From Methylomarinovum caldicuralii (GTDB lineage Bacteria > Pseudomonadota > Gammaproteobacteria > Methylococcales > Methylothermaceae), in NCBI RefSeq assembly GCF_033126985.1, contig NZ_AP024714.1:2310990-2374989 (forward strand): 64,000 bases of DNA. The letters run 5' to 3'. This document shows positions 40,097-48,389 of this stretch, in pieces. A program made the position numbers and the translations under genes. The notes under the pieces are model-generated. The model ran no database searches, was not told the DNA's origin, and saw nothing but the letters and a program-made list of their open reading frames with translations. How positions within the stretch are numbered: position 1 is the first letter of the stretch; each line of letters opens with the position of its first letter.

Positions 40097-42037
40097 TCAG
40101 CTGGTTGTTGTTTCCTGTTCATCCACGACGACGCCCTTGGCCGCCACCTGCGCCTGAAGCCAGGCGGCCACATCGGTCAGATTCATGGCGCCCAGATCCT
40201 TGCCCTGCTGGGTGCGGACGGTCACCTGGCGGGCGGCCATTTCCTTGTCGCCGACGATCAGAAGATAGGGCACCCGGCGCATGGAGTGCTCGCGGATTTT
40301 ATAGCCGATCTTCTCGTTTCTCAAGTCCGATTCGATCCGAAAACCTTGAGCGCTCAGGAATTTTTCCACCTCCAGGGCATATTCGCGCTGGTTGTCGGTG
40401 ATGTTGAGCACCACCGCCTGCACCGGCGCCAGCCACAGGGGCAGCAGCCCGGCGTAGTGCTCGATGAGGATGCCGATGAAGCGCTCCAGCGACCCCAGGA
40501 TGGCGCGGTGCAGCATCACCGGCGTCTGCCGCGAGCCGTCCTCGGCCACGTAGCTGGCTCCCAGGCGTCCCGGCATGGAGAAGTCCACCTGGATGGTGCC
40601 GAGCTGCCAGACCCGACCCAGGCAGTCCTTGAGGGCGAACTCGATCTTGGGACCGTAGAAAGCCCCTTCCCCCGGTTGCAGCTCCCAGTCCAGTCCCTTG
40701 CGGTTGAGGGCTTCCTCCAGCGCCTGTTCCGCCTTGTCCCAGATCTCGTCGCTGCCGACCCGGTTCTCCGGGCGGGTGGACAGCTTGACCAGAACCTCAT
40801 CGAAACCGAAGTCGCGATAGACCTCGAACAACAGGTCGATGAACCGGGACACCTCGTCCTGGATCTGCGCCTCGGTGCAGAAGATATGGGCATCGTCCTG
40901 GGTGAAGGCGCGCACCCGCATCAGCCCGTGCAGGGTGCCGGAAGGCTCGTTGCGGTGGCAGGAACCGAACTCCGCCATGCGCAGCGGCAGGTCGCGGTAG
41001 CTCTTCAGGCCCTGGTTGTAGATCTGCACGTGGCACGGGCAGTTCATGGGCTTGATGGCGTAGTCGCGGTTCTCCGAGTGGGTGGTGAAGATCATGTCGC
41101 CGAACTTGTCCCAGTGCCCCGACTTCTCCCACAGGGAGCGGTCCACCACCATCGGCGTCTTCACCTCCTGATAGCCGTTCCGGCGCAGCTTGGCGCGGAT
41201 GTACTGCTCGATGGCCTGATAGATGCGCCAGCCCTTGTCGTGCCAGAACACCATCCCCGGCGCCTCTTCCTGGATGTGGAACAGGTCGAGCTGCTTGCCG
41301 AGGCGGCGGTGGTCGCGCTTCTGGGCTTCCTCCAGACGGCGCAGGTAATCCTTGAGCTGTTTCTTGTCGGCCCAGGCGGTGCCATAGACGCGCTGCAGCA
41401 TTTCGTTGCGGGCGTCGCCGCGCCAGTAGGCCCCGGCCACCCGGATCAGCTTGAAGGCCTTGAGCTTGCCGGTGTCGGGCACGTGGGGACCGCGGCATAG
41501 GTCGGTAAAATCCCCCTGGGAATAGAGGGAGATGACCTCCCCTTCGGGGATCTCCTCGATGATCCGGGCCTTGTATTCCTCCCCTTGGCGGCGGAAGAAC
41601 TCGATCGCCTCCTCCCGCGGAACCTCCCGGCGCTCGACCGGCAGGGCGGCCTTGGCCAGCTCCTGCATCTTCTTTTCGATCTTGTCCAGGTCTTCCGGGG
41701 TGAAGGGGCGCTCGTAGGCGAAGTCGTAGTAGAAGCCGTCCTCGATGACCGGCCCGATGGTGACCTGGGCCTCGGGGTACAGTTCCTTGACCGCCTGGGC
41801 AAGAAGATGGGCGGTGGAATGGCGCACCACCTCCAGCCCCTCTTCCTCGCGGGGGGTGATGATCTGCACCTGGGCGTCGTGGTCGATGACGTGGCTGAGA
41901 TCGACCAGGCGACCGTCCACCTTGCCGGCCACGGCGGCCTTGGCCAGGCCCGGACCGATGGCCTCGGCCACTTCCCTGACCGTCACCGGATGGTCGAAAG
42001 CCAGTTGTTTTCCGTCGGGCAGCGTAATCGTCGGCAT
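40097..42037 (-). CDS. thrS: Threonyl-tRNA synthetase
   Basis: ThrRS charges tRNA-Thr. I start at ATG 42037 ([14 protein letters not shown]), giving 646 residues with the N-terminal TGS domain. The editing domain has the zinc-type [11 protein letters not shown] motif. The catalytic core has the zinc Cys in [10 protein letters not shown], and an anticodon-binding domain is at the end. A longer reading would pass through a terminator and into tRNA-Val, so it is rejected. It heads the operon thrS-infC-rpmI-rplT-pheS-pheT-ihfA. No strong Shine-Dalgarno is obvious. Confidence 0.96.
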   Translation of the reverse strand: MPTITLPDGKQLAFDHPVTVREVAEAIGPGLAKAAVAGKVDGRLVDLSHVIDHDAQVQIITPREEEGLEVVRHSTAHLLAQAVKELYPEAQVTIGPVIEDGFYYDFAYERPFTPEDLDKIEKKMQELAKAALPVERREVPREEAIEFFRRQGEEYKARIIEEIPEGEVISLYSQGDFTDLCRGPHVPDTGKLKAFKLIRVAGAYWRGDARNEMLQRVYGTAWADKKQLKDYLRRLEEAQKRDHRRLGKQLDLFHIQEEAPGMVFWHDKGWRIYQAIEQYIRAKLRRNGYQEVKTPMVVDRSLWEKSGHWDKFGDMIFTTHSENRDYAIKPMNCPCHVQIYNQGLKSYRDLPLRMAEFGSCHRNEPSGTLHGLMRVRAFTQDDAHIFCTEAQIQDEVSRFIDLLFEVYRDFGFDEVLVKLSTRPENRVGSDEIWDKAEQALEEALNRKGLDWELQPGEGAFYGPKIEFALKDCLGRVWQLGTIQVDFSMPGRLGASYVAEDGSRQTPVMLHRAILGSLERFIGILIEHYAGLLPLWLAPVQAVVLNITDNQREYALEVEKFLSAQGFRIESDLRNEKIGYKIREHSMRRVPYLLIVGDKEMAARQVTVRTQQGKDLGAMNLTDVAAWLQAQVAAKGVVVDEQETTTS

Positions 42038-42052
42038 GGCCGTGTCACCACA

Positions 42053-42083
42053 CAAAAAATAAAAGCATCGCCGGGCGATGCTT
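42053..42083 (-). terminator. Intrinsic terminator after tRNA-Val
   Basis: On the minus strand AAGCATCGC and GCGATGCTT pair around a CCG loop, followed by TTTTATTTTTTG, a good T-run. It lies 15 bp beyond the CCA end of tRNA-Val and 15 bp before the thrS start codon. Confidence 0.85.
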
Positions 42084-42097
42084 CTTGTTCGAGAAAC

Positions 42098-42174
42098 TGG
42101 TAGGCGCGATTGGATTCGAACCAACGACCCCCACCATGTCAAGGTGGTGCTCTAACCAACTGAGCTACGCGCCT
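42098..42174 (-). tRNA. tRNA-Val (anticodon GAC)
   Basis: The 77-base gene folds as a full cloverleaf. The acceptor AGGCGCG pairs with CGCGCCU, the D arm is GCUCAGUUGGUUAGAGC, and the anticodon stem CCACC/GGUGG holds the loop UUGACAU. The T arm is GUUGG-UUCGAAU-CCAAU. CCA is encoded. The GAC anticodon reads valine codons GUC/GUU. Its body closely resembles E. coli tRNA-Val(GAC). Confidence 0.97.
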
Positions 42175-42187
42175 AAAGAGATTTGCA

Positions 42188-42216
42188 ATTATGAATCAAA
42201 AGCTCAGGTTTGTAAA
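42188..42216 (-). promoter_or_regulatory. Sigma-70 promoter of tRNA-Val
   Basis: On the minus strand TTTACA (42211-42216) and CATAAT (42188-42193) are separated by exactly 17 bp. Each differs from consensus at one base. The predicted start is about 7 bp before the mature tRNA 5' end, so tRNA-Val has its own promoter. Confidence 0.7.
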
Positions 42217-42226
42217 CCCCAAGTTT

Positions 42227-42736
42227 TCAGCGTTTGCGGTGCCAGGGACGGGGGCGGGCGACAGGCCGCAGCAGCGAGCCGCCGATGCACAGCACCAGCA
42301 GCAGCAACGACCCCTCCAGAGCCAGAAAGGTTCCCACCTTCAGCCAGGCGAAGGCCGGATGGACGAAACGCACCAGCCAGCCGGCGGCCTCGTTGGCGAC
42401 GGCGCTGAAAAACGCGGTGGCCCCCAGGCCGATCTTCAGCCACACCGGCAATTCCGTCATGAGCAGCAGATGCACCAGGGTCATGGCCAGCATCCCCTGG
42501 GCGAAGAGGTGGAAGTGGCTCACCTCCAGCAGGCTCTGATAGGAACGGGGCGGGCGGAATTCGGCCTCGTTGCCCAGATAGTAGTCCACCACCGAGGCCG
42601 GACTCAGGTCCATGTGGTTGAAGTACATCAACGCGGCGCTGACGGCGAACAGCACCAGATATCCCAGAAACAGCAGGATGCAGGTATAGAGCAAGGCCTT
42701 GCGGTAGTGCTCGCCGCTGACGAAGAAGCGCATCAC
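42227..42736 (-). CDS. Four-helix membrane protein of unknown function, in Fur-type operon
   Basis: This 169-residue protein has four hydrophobic segments (about 16-38, 74-94, 103-120, 133-156). Several histidines lie in or next to the membrane: H41, H74, H76 and H89 in SHFHLFAQGMLAMTLVHLLL, and H126. That spacing would suit b-type heme ligation, but this is inference and no named family was recognised. The ATG overlaps the stop of the upstream FMN-binding protein gene by 4 bp, so the two are almost certainly made together. It is the last gene of the porin operon. Confidence 0.75.
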   Translation of the reverse strand: MMRFFVSGEHYRKALLYTCILLFLGYLVLFAVSAALMYFNHMDLSPASVVDYYLGNEAEFRPPRSYQSLLEVSHFHLFAQGMLAMTLVHLLLMTELPVWLKIGLGATAFFSAVANEAAGWLVRFVHPAFAWLKVGTFLALEGSLLLLVLCIGGSLLRPVARPRPWHRKR

Positions 42737-43275
42737 CCCCCCTCCCCGGCGATCGCCACCCGGTACAGCGCCAGCACCTTGCGCACGCTGTCCAGCGCCG
42801 CCCGGGAACTCAAGGTGGCCCCGCTGATACCGTCTATCCCGGCGCCGAGACGCAGCTCATCCAGGGGAACGTCCCGCAGCCGGGCGAACCAGCGCTGCGG
42901 CGGTTGGTATTCCGGCGGCTCGTGAAAGGCCAACACCTCGACCTGTTTCAGTTCTCCGTTTGCATCCAGCACGATGAGCAGCGTTTCCGGCTTGGTGCGC
43001 ACGGTATGGGTTTCGATGGCGGCATAGCCGACGATCCGGCCATCGCGCCTGCCCACATACAAGGTGTACAGACTCGATTCCAGCTTGACCCACGCCAGGC
43101 GTTCGATCGCCCGGCGCTGCGCCTCGGTCAGAAACAGGGTTTTCATTTCGACCGCGGCCTCCTTGCCGAAGGCCAGATCCATTGCTTCCTGCTTGCTGTA
43201 ATAGACCCGGGCCGGGCTGGCAGCCGAGAAGACTGCCAGCGCCAGGCCCAGCCAAAGCGTGACGATACGCTGCAT
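42733..43275 (-). CDS. Secreted FMN-binding domain protein
   Basis: I start at ATG 43275, giving a signal peptide (MQRIVTLWLGLALAVFSAAS) and 180 residues. The C-terminal half is an FMN-binding domain with the flavinylation motif DGISGATLS. The Thr at about 154 is the expected site for covalent FMN attached by ApbE. Such periplasmic flavoproteins carry electrons across the envelope, as in RnfG, NqrC and ferric or fumarate reductase systems. It lies between a porin and a four-helix membrane protein in a Fur-type operon. An extracytoplasmic metal-reduction role is inference. Confidence 0.87.
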   Translation of the reverse strand: MQRIVTLWLGLALAVFSAASPARVYYSKQEAMDLAFGKEAAVEMKTLFLTEAQRRAIERLAWVKLESSLYTLYVGRRDGRIVGYAAIETHTVRTKPETLLIVLDANGELKQVEVLAFHEPPEYQPPQRWFARLRDVPLDELRLGAGIDGISGATLSSRAALDSVRKVLALYRVAIAGEGG

Positions 43276-43283
43276 AAAACGCC

Positions 43284-44651
43284 TCAGAAAATGAAGCCCA
43301 GTCCCAGATTGAGCTCGTCCGCCACCTCGCCCTGATCGGCATCGATATTGCGGTAGTCGGCCTTGATGACCACATTGGGAATCGGCTTGTAGTTTACCCC
43401 GATCTGCCACAACCGGCGGTCGAGATTGCCGTTCCGGGTGAAACCGCCGGCGACCTCCGCCTGGGTGTCCCAGCGCTCGTAGCGGAAGAACGGCGCCAGG
43501 TACTGGGTCGACTGGGGCCGGATCCAGGGCATGATGTCGTAACCGGCTTCCGCATACCAGCCGAACTGCTCGCGGCCGACCGCCTCTCCCACCGCCCGGC
43601 TGACCTTGCCGGCATCGCCGATGTGGCTCCAGGCGCCCAGCGCCCGCATTTCCAGGCCGCGGTATTTCCATTGCAGGTGGCCCTCGTAGAGCTGGGTCAG
43701 CACCGCAGCGCTGCCGATCTCATCCTGGCCGGAATGGCCGATATAGGCCGAGCCGCCCACGGTCAGGCCGGTCAGCTGCGGCACCTGATAATCGATCCGC
43801 CCCACCCAGGCCAGATTTTCCGCCTTGGCCTTGCTCGCCCCCTGGCGGCCGCCGCGAATCCCCCGGGCGGAGAATCCCGTGGCGTCCAGGCCGTTGACCA
43901 CATAGGTGGTATAACTCAGCCCCGGCAGGATTTCCCCGAACAGCCCCAGCCCCACCTCGCGCCAGGTGGAGGGAATGATGCGCTGCTCCACCTCCGGGCG
44001 GTTGTTGCCGAAGTAGAACGGCGGCTCGTGGATCGGGTTGAGGAAGCCCATGGGCATCAGCACCATCCCGGCCCGGACGTTGGCACGGGGATCGAGGAAG
44101 AAATCGAGGGCGGCGAACTCCACCGAAACCTCGCCCTTCTTGCCGGTGGAGGCGTGCTCGAACTCCAGCTCGCTGTTGAACAGGAGCCAGTCGTTGAACT
44201 TGTAGCCGGTGTAAAGCACCAGGCGGACGAAATCGGCGTTGTCCTTGTTGCCGTTCTGGTCGCCGGTGAAAATCTGGTAGCGCCCTTCGCCGTAGCCGCC
44301 GATCGACAGCCCGCGGCCCACCTGATAGACCTTCGAGGCCGCCGGCCCCAGGCCGTACATGCTCTTGTACTTGGGCTCCTCCGGAATCACCAGCAGGGTG
44401 CGCATCTTTTCCAGCTCCTGGGCCAGGATGCCGGTTTCCCGCTTGAGCTCCTTGACCGCCTCGGGCGCAACCTTCGCCTCGACCTTTTCCTTTTCTTTCT
44501 CTTCCAGCTTGGCCTTGAGGGCTTCGATCTCCTTTTGTTGTTTCTGGACGATTTCCCACAACGCCTCAGGCGACGGCATGGGTGCCGCCGGTGCCGTCCC
44601 CGCCAGAGCCAGGGTCAGGGCGGCTGTGACCGGGCATGATGTTTTCTTCAT
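43284..44651 (-). CDS. Outer-membrane porin with N-terminal coiled coil
   Basis: This 455-residue protein starts with a signal peptide (MKKTSCPVTAALTLALAGTA). A Lys/Glu-rich coiled coil follows (about 28-90). A long beta-strand-rich barrel with alternating aromatic residues ends in LNLGLGFIF, where a terminal Phe is typical of outer-membrane proteins recognised by the BAM complex. It resembles OprO/OprP or DcaP-like porins. The ribosome-binding site is strong (AAGGGAGG). The promoter carries a Fur-type operator, suggesting a role when iron is scarce. Confidence 0.85.
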   Translation of the reverse strand: MKKTSCPVTAALTLALAGTAPAAPMPSPEALWEIVQKQQKEIEALKAKLEEKEKEKVEAKVAPEAVKELKRETGILAQELEKMRTLLVIPEEPKYKSMYGLGPAASKVYQVGRGLSIGGYGEGRYQIFTGDQNGNKDNADFVRLVLYTGYKFNDWLLFNSELEFEHASTGKKGEVSVEFAALDFFLDPRANVRAGMVLMPMGFLNPIHEPPFYFGNNRPEVEQRIIPSTWREVGLGLFGEILPGLSYTTYVVNGLDATGFSARGIRGGRQGASKAKAENLAWVGRIDYQVPQLTGLTVGGSAYIGHSGQDEIGSAAVLTQLYEGHLQWKYRGLEMRALGAWSHIGDAGKVSRAVGEAVGREQFGWYAEAGYDIMPWIRPQSTQYLAPFFRYERWDTQAEVAGGFTRNGNLDRRLWQIGVNYKPIPNVVIKADYRNIDADQGEVADELNLGLGFIF

Positions 44652-44694
44652 CGCGAACCTCCCTTATCCATTGTCATAAATAAAGCGAGCGCTG

Positions 44695-44723
44695 ATTTTA
44701 ATCTAAATGATAATGGTTATCAA
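44695..44723 (-). promoter_or_regulatory. Promoter with Fur-box for the porin operon
   Basis: On the minus strand TTGATA (44718-44723) and TAAAAT (44695-44700) are 17 bp apart. The spacer and -35 edge hold TGATAAT-G-GTTATCA (44708-44722 read on the plus strand), a 7-1-7 palindrome with one mismatch that matches the core Fur consensus. Binding there would block RNA polymerase. The site is 44 bp upstream of the porin start. Confidence 0.72.
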
Positions 44724-44755
44724 ATTCATTAGAGGCTCGAGAGGCTGGACATCGG

Positions 44756-45232
44756 TCAGGCAAAGCGCGGCAACAAGGCCTTCAGATGGCAGCGGGCGTC
44801 ATGCAGATGCTCCCGCCAATGGAGGACGTAACCGGTGTGCCACAGCTGCACCGCGGGCAGGGGATCGGCGGGGTCATCCCGGTACAGCACCAGTCCCCGG
44901 TCGAGCTCGAAGTAAATATCGGTCAAGTCGTCGGCCAGGCTGCCGCTATGATCGTCAGGATCGGCGGCATCGTCGCCGGGCAGAGGGTATCCGTCCCAGT
45001 CGCCGAGGAAATCCTTGAGGCGGCAGAACATGGCGAAACGAAAATCCAGATCGGGTAAGATGAAAAACTGGCACGCCAATTCCAACCGCAGCCGGCTCAT
45101 CTCGGCGTCGATCTCCTCCAGCTGCGCCCCGATGGTCTGCAGCCAGGGCAGGCGCTGATAATCTTCCATGTGATCAACGGTCCGGCAAAAGGCGCCAACC
45201 ACGCCCACGAGCTTGGTATAATCGTTATCCAC
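44756..45232 (-). CDS. DUF5063-family protein
   Basis: This 158-residue soluble protein is helical and acidic, with no signal or membrane segment. It contains DLTDIYFELDRGLVLYRD and ending WHTGYVLHWREHLHDARCHL, which I recognise as the DUF5063 pattern. Function is unknown. It is transcribed divergently from thiD and convergent with nothing: the Fur promoter lies just past its 3' end, pointing away. Confidence 0.72.
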   Translation of the reverse strand: MDNDYTKLVGVVGAFCRTVDHMEDYQRLPWLQTIGAQLEEIDAEMSRLRLELACQFFILPDLDFRFAMFCRLKDFLGDWDGYPLPGDDAADPDDHSGSLADDLTDIYFELDRGLVLYRDDPADPLPAVQLWHTGYVLHWREHLHDARCHLKALLPRFA

Positions 45233-45300
45233 TGTTTCGGCATCCGCCTTTAAAGCGCGATCTCAATCCAAGTGTAGACGATCCCGTCAGGATCCCCAGG

Positions 45301-46065
45301 TTGAAACCCACCGTTCTCGCCATTTCCGGCCACGACCCCACCGGCGGCGCCGGCATCCAGGCCGACATCGAGGCCATCGCCAGCCAGGGCTGTCACCCCG
45401 CCACCCTCGTCACCTGCCTCACCGCCCAGGACACCCGGAACGTCTACCGCCTCTATCCCCAATCTCCCACCGCCCTGGCGGAACAATGGCAGCATCTGAC
45501 CGCCGACATCCACTTCGACGCGGTCAAGATCGGGCTGCTGGGCTCGGCGGAGATCGCCGCCTTGGTGGCCGACAGGCTGCGGGGGGCGCCCGCCGTGACC
45601 GTGCTCGACCCCATCCTCAAGGCCGGCGGCGGTTCGGAACTGGCCGACGAGGCGCTGATCGACGTCCTGCTGGGCGAGCTTGTCCCGCTGGCCACGGTGC
45701 TGACGCCCAATCTCGACGAGGCCCGGCGCCTGACCGGCGAAACCCTGCCCTCACGCTGCGCCGAGGCCCTGCTGGCACGGGGCTGTCAGGCGGTGCTGAT
45801 CACCGGGGGCGACGAACCCACGCCGTTGATCTACAACACCCTGTATCTTCCCGGCAGCCACAAGACCTTCACCTGGGAGAAGCTGCCCGCCAGCGCCCAC
45901 GGTTCCGGCTGCACTCTGGCCGCCGCCCTGGCCGCCCTGCTGGCGCGGGGGCTGGAACTGGAAGAAGCGGCCCGCAAGGCCCAGCAATACACCTGGAACG
46001 CGATCAAATACGGCTTCCGCCTGGGTCAGGGACAGCCGATTCCCGAGCGTCTGTTCTGGAGCTGA
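45301..46065 (+). CDS. thiD: Hydroxymethylpyrimidine/phosphomethylpyrimidine kinase
   Basis: ThiD phosphorylates HMP and HMP-phosphate in thiamine synthesis. The frame opens at TTG 45301 with KPTVLAISGHDPTGGAGIQAD, the family N-terminus, and AGGAT lies upstream. The GSGCTLAAALAALLA motif at the end is the ribokinase-fold ATP site. It is 254 residues. No TPP riboswitch was seen in the 68-bp leader. thiE follows after 2 bp. Confidence 0.94.
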   Translation: MKPTVLAISGHDPTGGAGIQADIEAIASQGCHPATLVTCLTAQDTRNVYRLYPQSPTALAEQWQHLTADIHFDAVKIGLLGSAEIAALVADRLRGAPAVTVLDPILKAGGGSELADEALIDVLLGELVPLATVLTPNLDEARRLTGETLPSRCAEALLARGCQAVLITGGDEPTPLIYNTLYLPGSHKTFTWEKLPASAHGSGCTLAAALAALLARGLELEEAARKAQQYTWNAIKYGFRLGQGQPIPERLFWS

Positions 46066-46067
46066 GC

Positions 46068-46697
46068 ATGCCCCTCCCCTTCCCGACCACCGGCCTCTAC
46101 GCCATCACCCCCGCCCCTGACGACGATTTCGACCGCTGGCTGGAACGCATCGAGGCGGCGCTGCAGGGCGGCGCCCGCGTCCTCCAGCTGCGGGACAAAC
46201 AGGCCCGCCTGACACCCGCCCAGGCGACCGCCGTGGCGGCGCTGTGCCGCGAATACGCGATTCCGCTGATCGTCAACGACGACGTGGAGCTGGCGCTGAG
46301 AATCCGCGCCGACGGCGTCCACTTGGGACGCCACGACGCCTCCCTGGAACACGCCCGCGAACGCCTGGGGAAAGGCGCTATCGTCGGCGTCTCCTGCTAT
46401 GCGGCGCTGGAACGGGCCCGTCGGGCCGAGGCCGCCGGGGCCACCTACGTCGCCTTCGGCGCCTTCTTTCCCTCGGCCTCCAAACCGGAGGCCACCCCTG
46501 CGCCTTTGGATTTGCTGGCGCGCGCCCGCAGCCGACTGCGCCTGCCCATCGTCACCATCGGCGGAATCACGCCGGACAACGCCCGGCAGCTTATCGAAGC
46601 CGGCGCCGACCTGGTCGCCGTCATCGGCGCCCTGTTCTCCGCGGCCGACCCCCGGACCGCGGCACAGGCGTTCAACCGGCTCTGGCCCACGGCATGA
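46068..46697 (+). CDS. thiE: Thiamine-phosphate synthase
   Basis: ThiE couples HMP-diphosphate with the thiazole phosphate to make thiamine phosphate. I start at ATG 46068 (MPLPFPTTGLYAITP), giving 209 residues. TIM-barrel motifs are present: LQLRDKQ, IVNDDVELALRIRADGVHLG and TIGGITPDNA. It overlaps the next gene (ATGA), so the thiamine genes and the SoxYZ-like pair form one unit. Confidence 0.95.
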   Translation: MPLPFPTTGLYAITPAPDDDFDRWLERIEAALQGGARVLQLRDKQARLTPAQATAVAALCREYAIPLIVNDDVELALRIRADGVHLGRHDASLEHARERLGKGAIVGVSCYAALERARRAEAAGATYVAFGAFFPSASKPEATPAPLDLLARARSRLRLPIVTIGGITPDNARQLIEAGADLVAVIGALFSAADPRTAAQAFNRLWPTA

Positions 46698-47116
46698 GGC
46701 AACACTGGAGCCGGCGGCGCTGGCTGCAACTGCTGTTGCTGGGAGGTCTGGGAAGATTGCGGCTGGGACGGAGCGCCGCGACCCCGCTGCCTCCTGCCGT
46801 TTACGAGCTGACTTCCGGCGAGGAGACCAAATTCCATTACGGCGTCGGTCTGTCCCTGCCGCGCCGGGCCGAATCGCGCCAGGCGGTGCCGGTCAGCGTC
46901 GACTGCCGGCTGCGGGAAACCGATCTGATCGCCCTGTTCGTCACCCCTTCTCCCACGCCGCTGGCCGCCCGCTTCCTCCTTTCCCCCCAGACCCGCCCGC
47001 AGGTACGCACCCATCTGCGCCTGTACCAAGACAGCGAGATCATCGCCGTCGTCCGCGCCCGCGGACGCTATTTCCACCAAAGCGCCAAGATCAACGTTTC
47101 CCAGGGCTGTCGCTGA
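46694..47116 (+). CDS. SoxY-like sulfur carrier with altered C-terminus
   Basis: This 140-residue protein has a twin-arginine-like leader (SRRRWLQLLLLGG), as in SoxY, and a beta-sandwich body. SoxY of the thiosulfate-oxidising Sox system ends in GGCGG, whose Cys carries the sulfur substrate on a swinging arm. This one ends SQGCR, keeping a near-terminal Cys (C139) but not the glycines. It overlaps thiE by 4 bp and soxZ by 1 bp. The SoxY assignment rests mainly on the adjacent SoxZ and on this terminal cysteine. Confidence 0.7.
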   Translation: MRQHWSRRRWLQLLLLGGLGRLRLGRSAATPLPPAVYELTSGEETKFHYGVGLSLPRRAESRQAVPVSVDCRLRETDLIALFVTPSPTPLAARFLLSPQTRPQVRTHLRLYQDSEIIAVVRARGRYFHQSAKINVSQGCR

Positions 47117-47409
47117 TGCGCATCGAACACCGCAGCCTGCGGCACCGCGACGGCAGCGTGGAAATCCGGCTGTATTTTCCCGAGCACGCGGCCTGGACCA
47201 GCCGCGATCAACCACCGGCCCGGCACCTGGCCTATGTGGCGCTGCTGGCGGAGGGAAAGCTGCTGGTGGAAAGCCATCTGGGACCGGCCGTCGCACCGGA
47301 ACCCTTCTTCAACTTCCGCTTCGATGGGGTCGAGCCCGACAGCCGCCTGCGGATCGAATGGCGCAACAACCGGGGCGAAGGGGGTGAGACGGAGATCGAG
47401 CTGCCCTGA
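47116..47409 (+). CDS. soxZ: SoxZ-like sulfur carrier subunit
   Basis: This 97-residue immunoglobulin-like protein has the SoxZ pattern: VALLAEGKLLVESHLGPAVA, PFFNFRFDG and IEWRNNRGEGGETEIEL near the end. It lacks a signal peptide, as expected for SoxZ, which is exported with SoxY. No soxA, soxB, soxX or soxCD genes are in the window, so this pair may serve as a carrier outside a full Sox pathway. Confidence 0.83.
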   Translation: MRIEHRSLRHRDGSVEIRLYFPEHAAWTSRDQPPARHLAYVALLAEGKLLVESHLGPAVAPEPFFNFRFDGVEPDSRLRIEWRNNRGEGGETEIELP

Positions 47410-47418
47410 GCTTCAGAC

Positions 47419-47760
47419 CTACCCGCTTTCTTCCTCTTCCACCTGCCAGAGCTTTTCCAGCTGGTAGAACGCGCGGGTTTCCGGCAGCATCACATGGACG
47501 ATGACGTCTCCCAGGTCCACCAGCACCCAGTCGCGCGAATGCTCCCCCTCCACGCCGAGGGGCTTGATGCGGTGCTCGGCCAACTTTTCCACCACGTTGT
47601 CGGCCAGGGCGTGAACGTGACGATCGGAGGTGCCGGAGGCCACCACCATGTAGTCGCTCACCGAGGTTTTGCCGCGTACGTCCAGCACGGTGACGTCGCG
47701 GGCCTTGAGGTCGTCGAGGGCGTCTAGCACCCAGTCGAGAACAGGATCGTCGGGGTTCAT
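47419..47760 (-). CDS. rsfS: Ribosomal silencing factor RsfS
   Basis: RsfS (DUF143) binds L14 and keeps ribosomal subunits apart during starvation. The 113-residue protein has [23 protein letters not shown] split over two conserved strands and [15 protein letters not shown]. It follows nadD with a 4-bp overlap, the usual nadD-rsfS arrangement, and is convergent with soxZ. Confidence 0.95.
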   Translation of the reverse strand: MNPDDPVLDWVLDALDDLKARDVTVLDVRGKTSVSDYMVVASGTSDRHVHALADNVVEKLAEHRIKPLGVEGEHSRDWVLVDLGDVIVHVMLPETRAFYQLEKLWQVEEEESG

Positions 47761-48389
47761 GCAAGCTCCGTCGAAGTGGATTCAAGCAACCTTAAAACCG
47801 TATCCGGCAACAGATAACGGGGGCTTTTGCCTTCCTGCAGACAGCGGCGGATGAAGGTGCCGGAAATCTCCAGCCGGGTCACCCGCAGGAAATGGATTCG
47901 ACCGCCAGGAGCGCGCCGCAATTCCCCCGGGTCGTCACAGCAGCGCCGCCGGACCTCCGGCGCCAGCGGTGCCGGCCAGTCGGGACGGTAGCCCGGCCGG
48001 TCCATGACCAGCAGATGGGCGCGTTGCGGGATCTCCTGCCAGCGGTGCCAGCCCGGCAGCCCCAGGAAGGCGTCCAGCCCCAGGATCAGAACCAGCGGCA
48101 CATCCCCCAGCTCCGCCCGCAGCGAGTCCAGGGTGTCGATCATGTAGGAGGGGCCGGGACGTTCCAGCTCCCGGGTGTCGAGCACGAACCCGGGCGGGGC
48201 GTCGGCCAGGACCGCTTCCAGAAACCGGCGCCGCTCCGCGGCGGAAAACCGCGGCGGGCGGCGATGGGGCGGCTGGCGGCAGGGAACGAAGCGGACCTGA
48301 TCCAGCCCCAGAGCTTCCTGCACTTCCAGGGCGGTGCGCAGATGACCGTAGTGGACCGGATCGAAGGTGCCGCCGTAGATCCCGATCAT
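47757..48389 (-). CDS. nadD: Nicotinate-nucleotide adenylyltransferase
   Basis: NadD makes deamido-NAD+ from nicotinate mononucleotide. The 210-residue protein has the nucleotidyltransferase motif [12 protein letters not shown] at the N-terminus and [19 protein letters not shown] near the C-terminus (the ISSTxxR equivalent). nadE, the next enzyme, is also in this window, 20 kb away. Confidence 0.96.
   Translation of the reverse strand: MIGIYGGTFDPVHYGHLRTALEVQEALGLDQVRFVPCRQPPHRRPPRFSAAERRRFLEAVLADAPPGFVLDTRELERPGPSYMIDTLDSLRAELGDVPLVLILGLDAFLGLPGWHRWQEIPQRAHLLVMDRPGYRPDWPAPLAPEVRRRCCDDPGELRRAPGGRIHFLRVTRLEISGTFIRRCLQEGKSPRYLLPDTVLRLLESTSTELA

Noticed and set aside
45233-45300. TPP riboswitch upstream of thiD
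   Set aside because: The 68-bp gap lacks the conserved thi-box sequences and is too short for the full aptamer.
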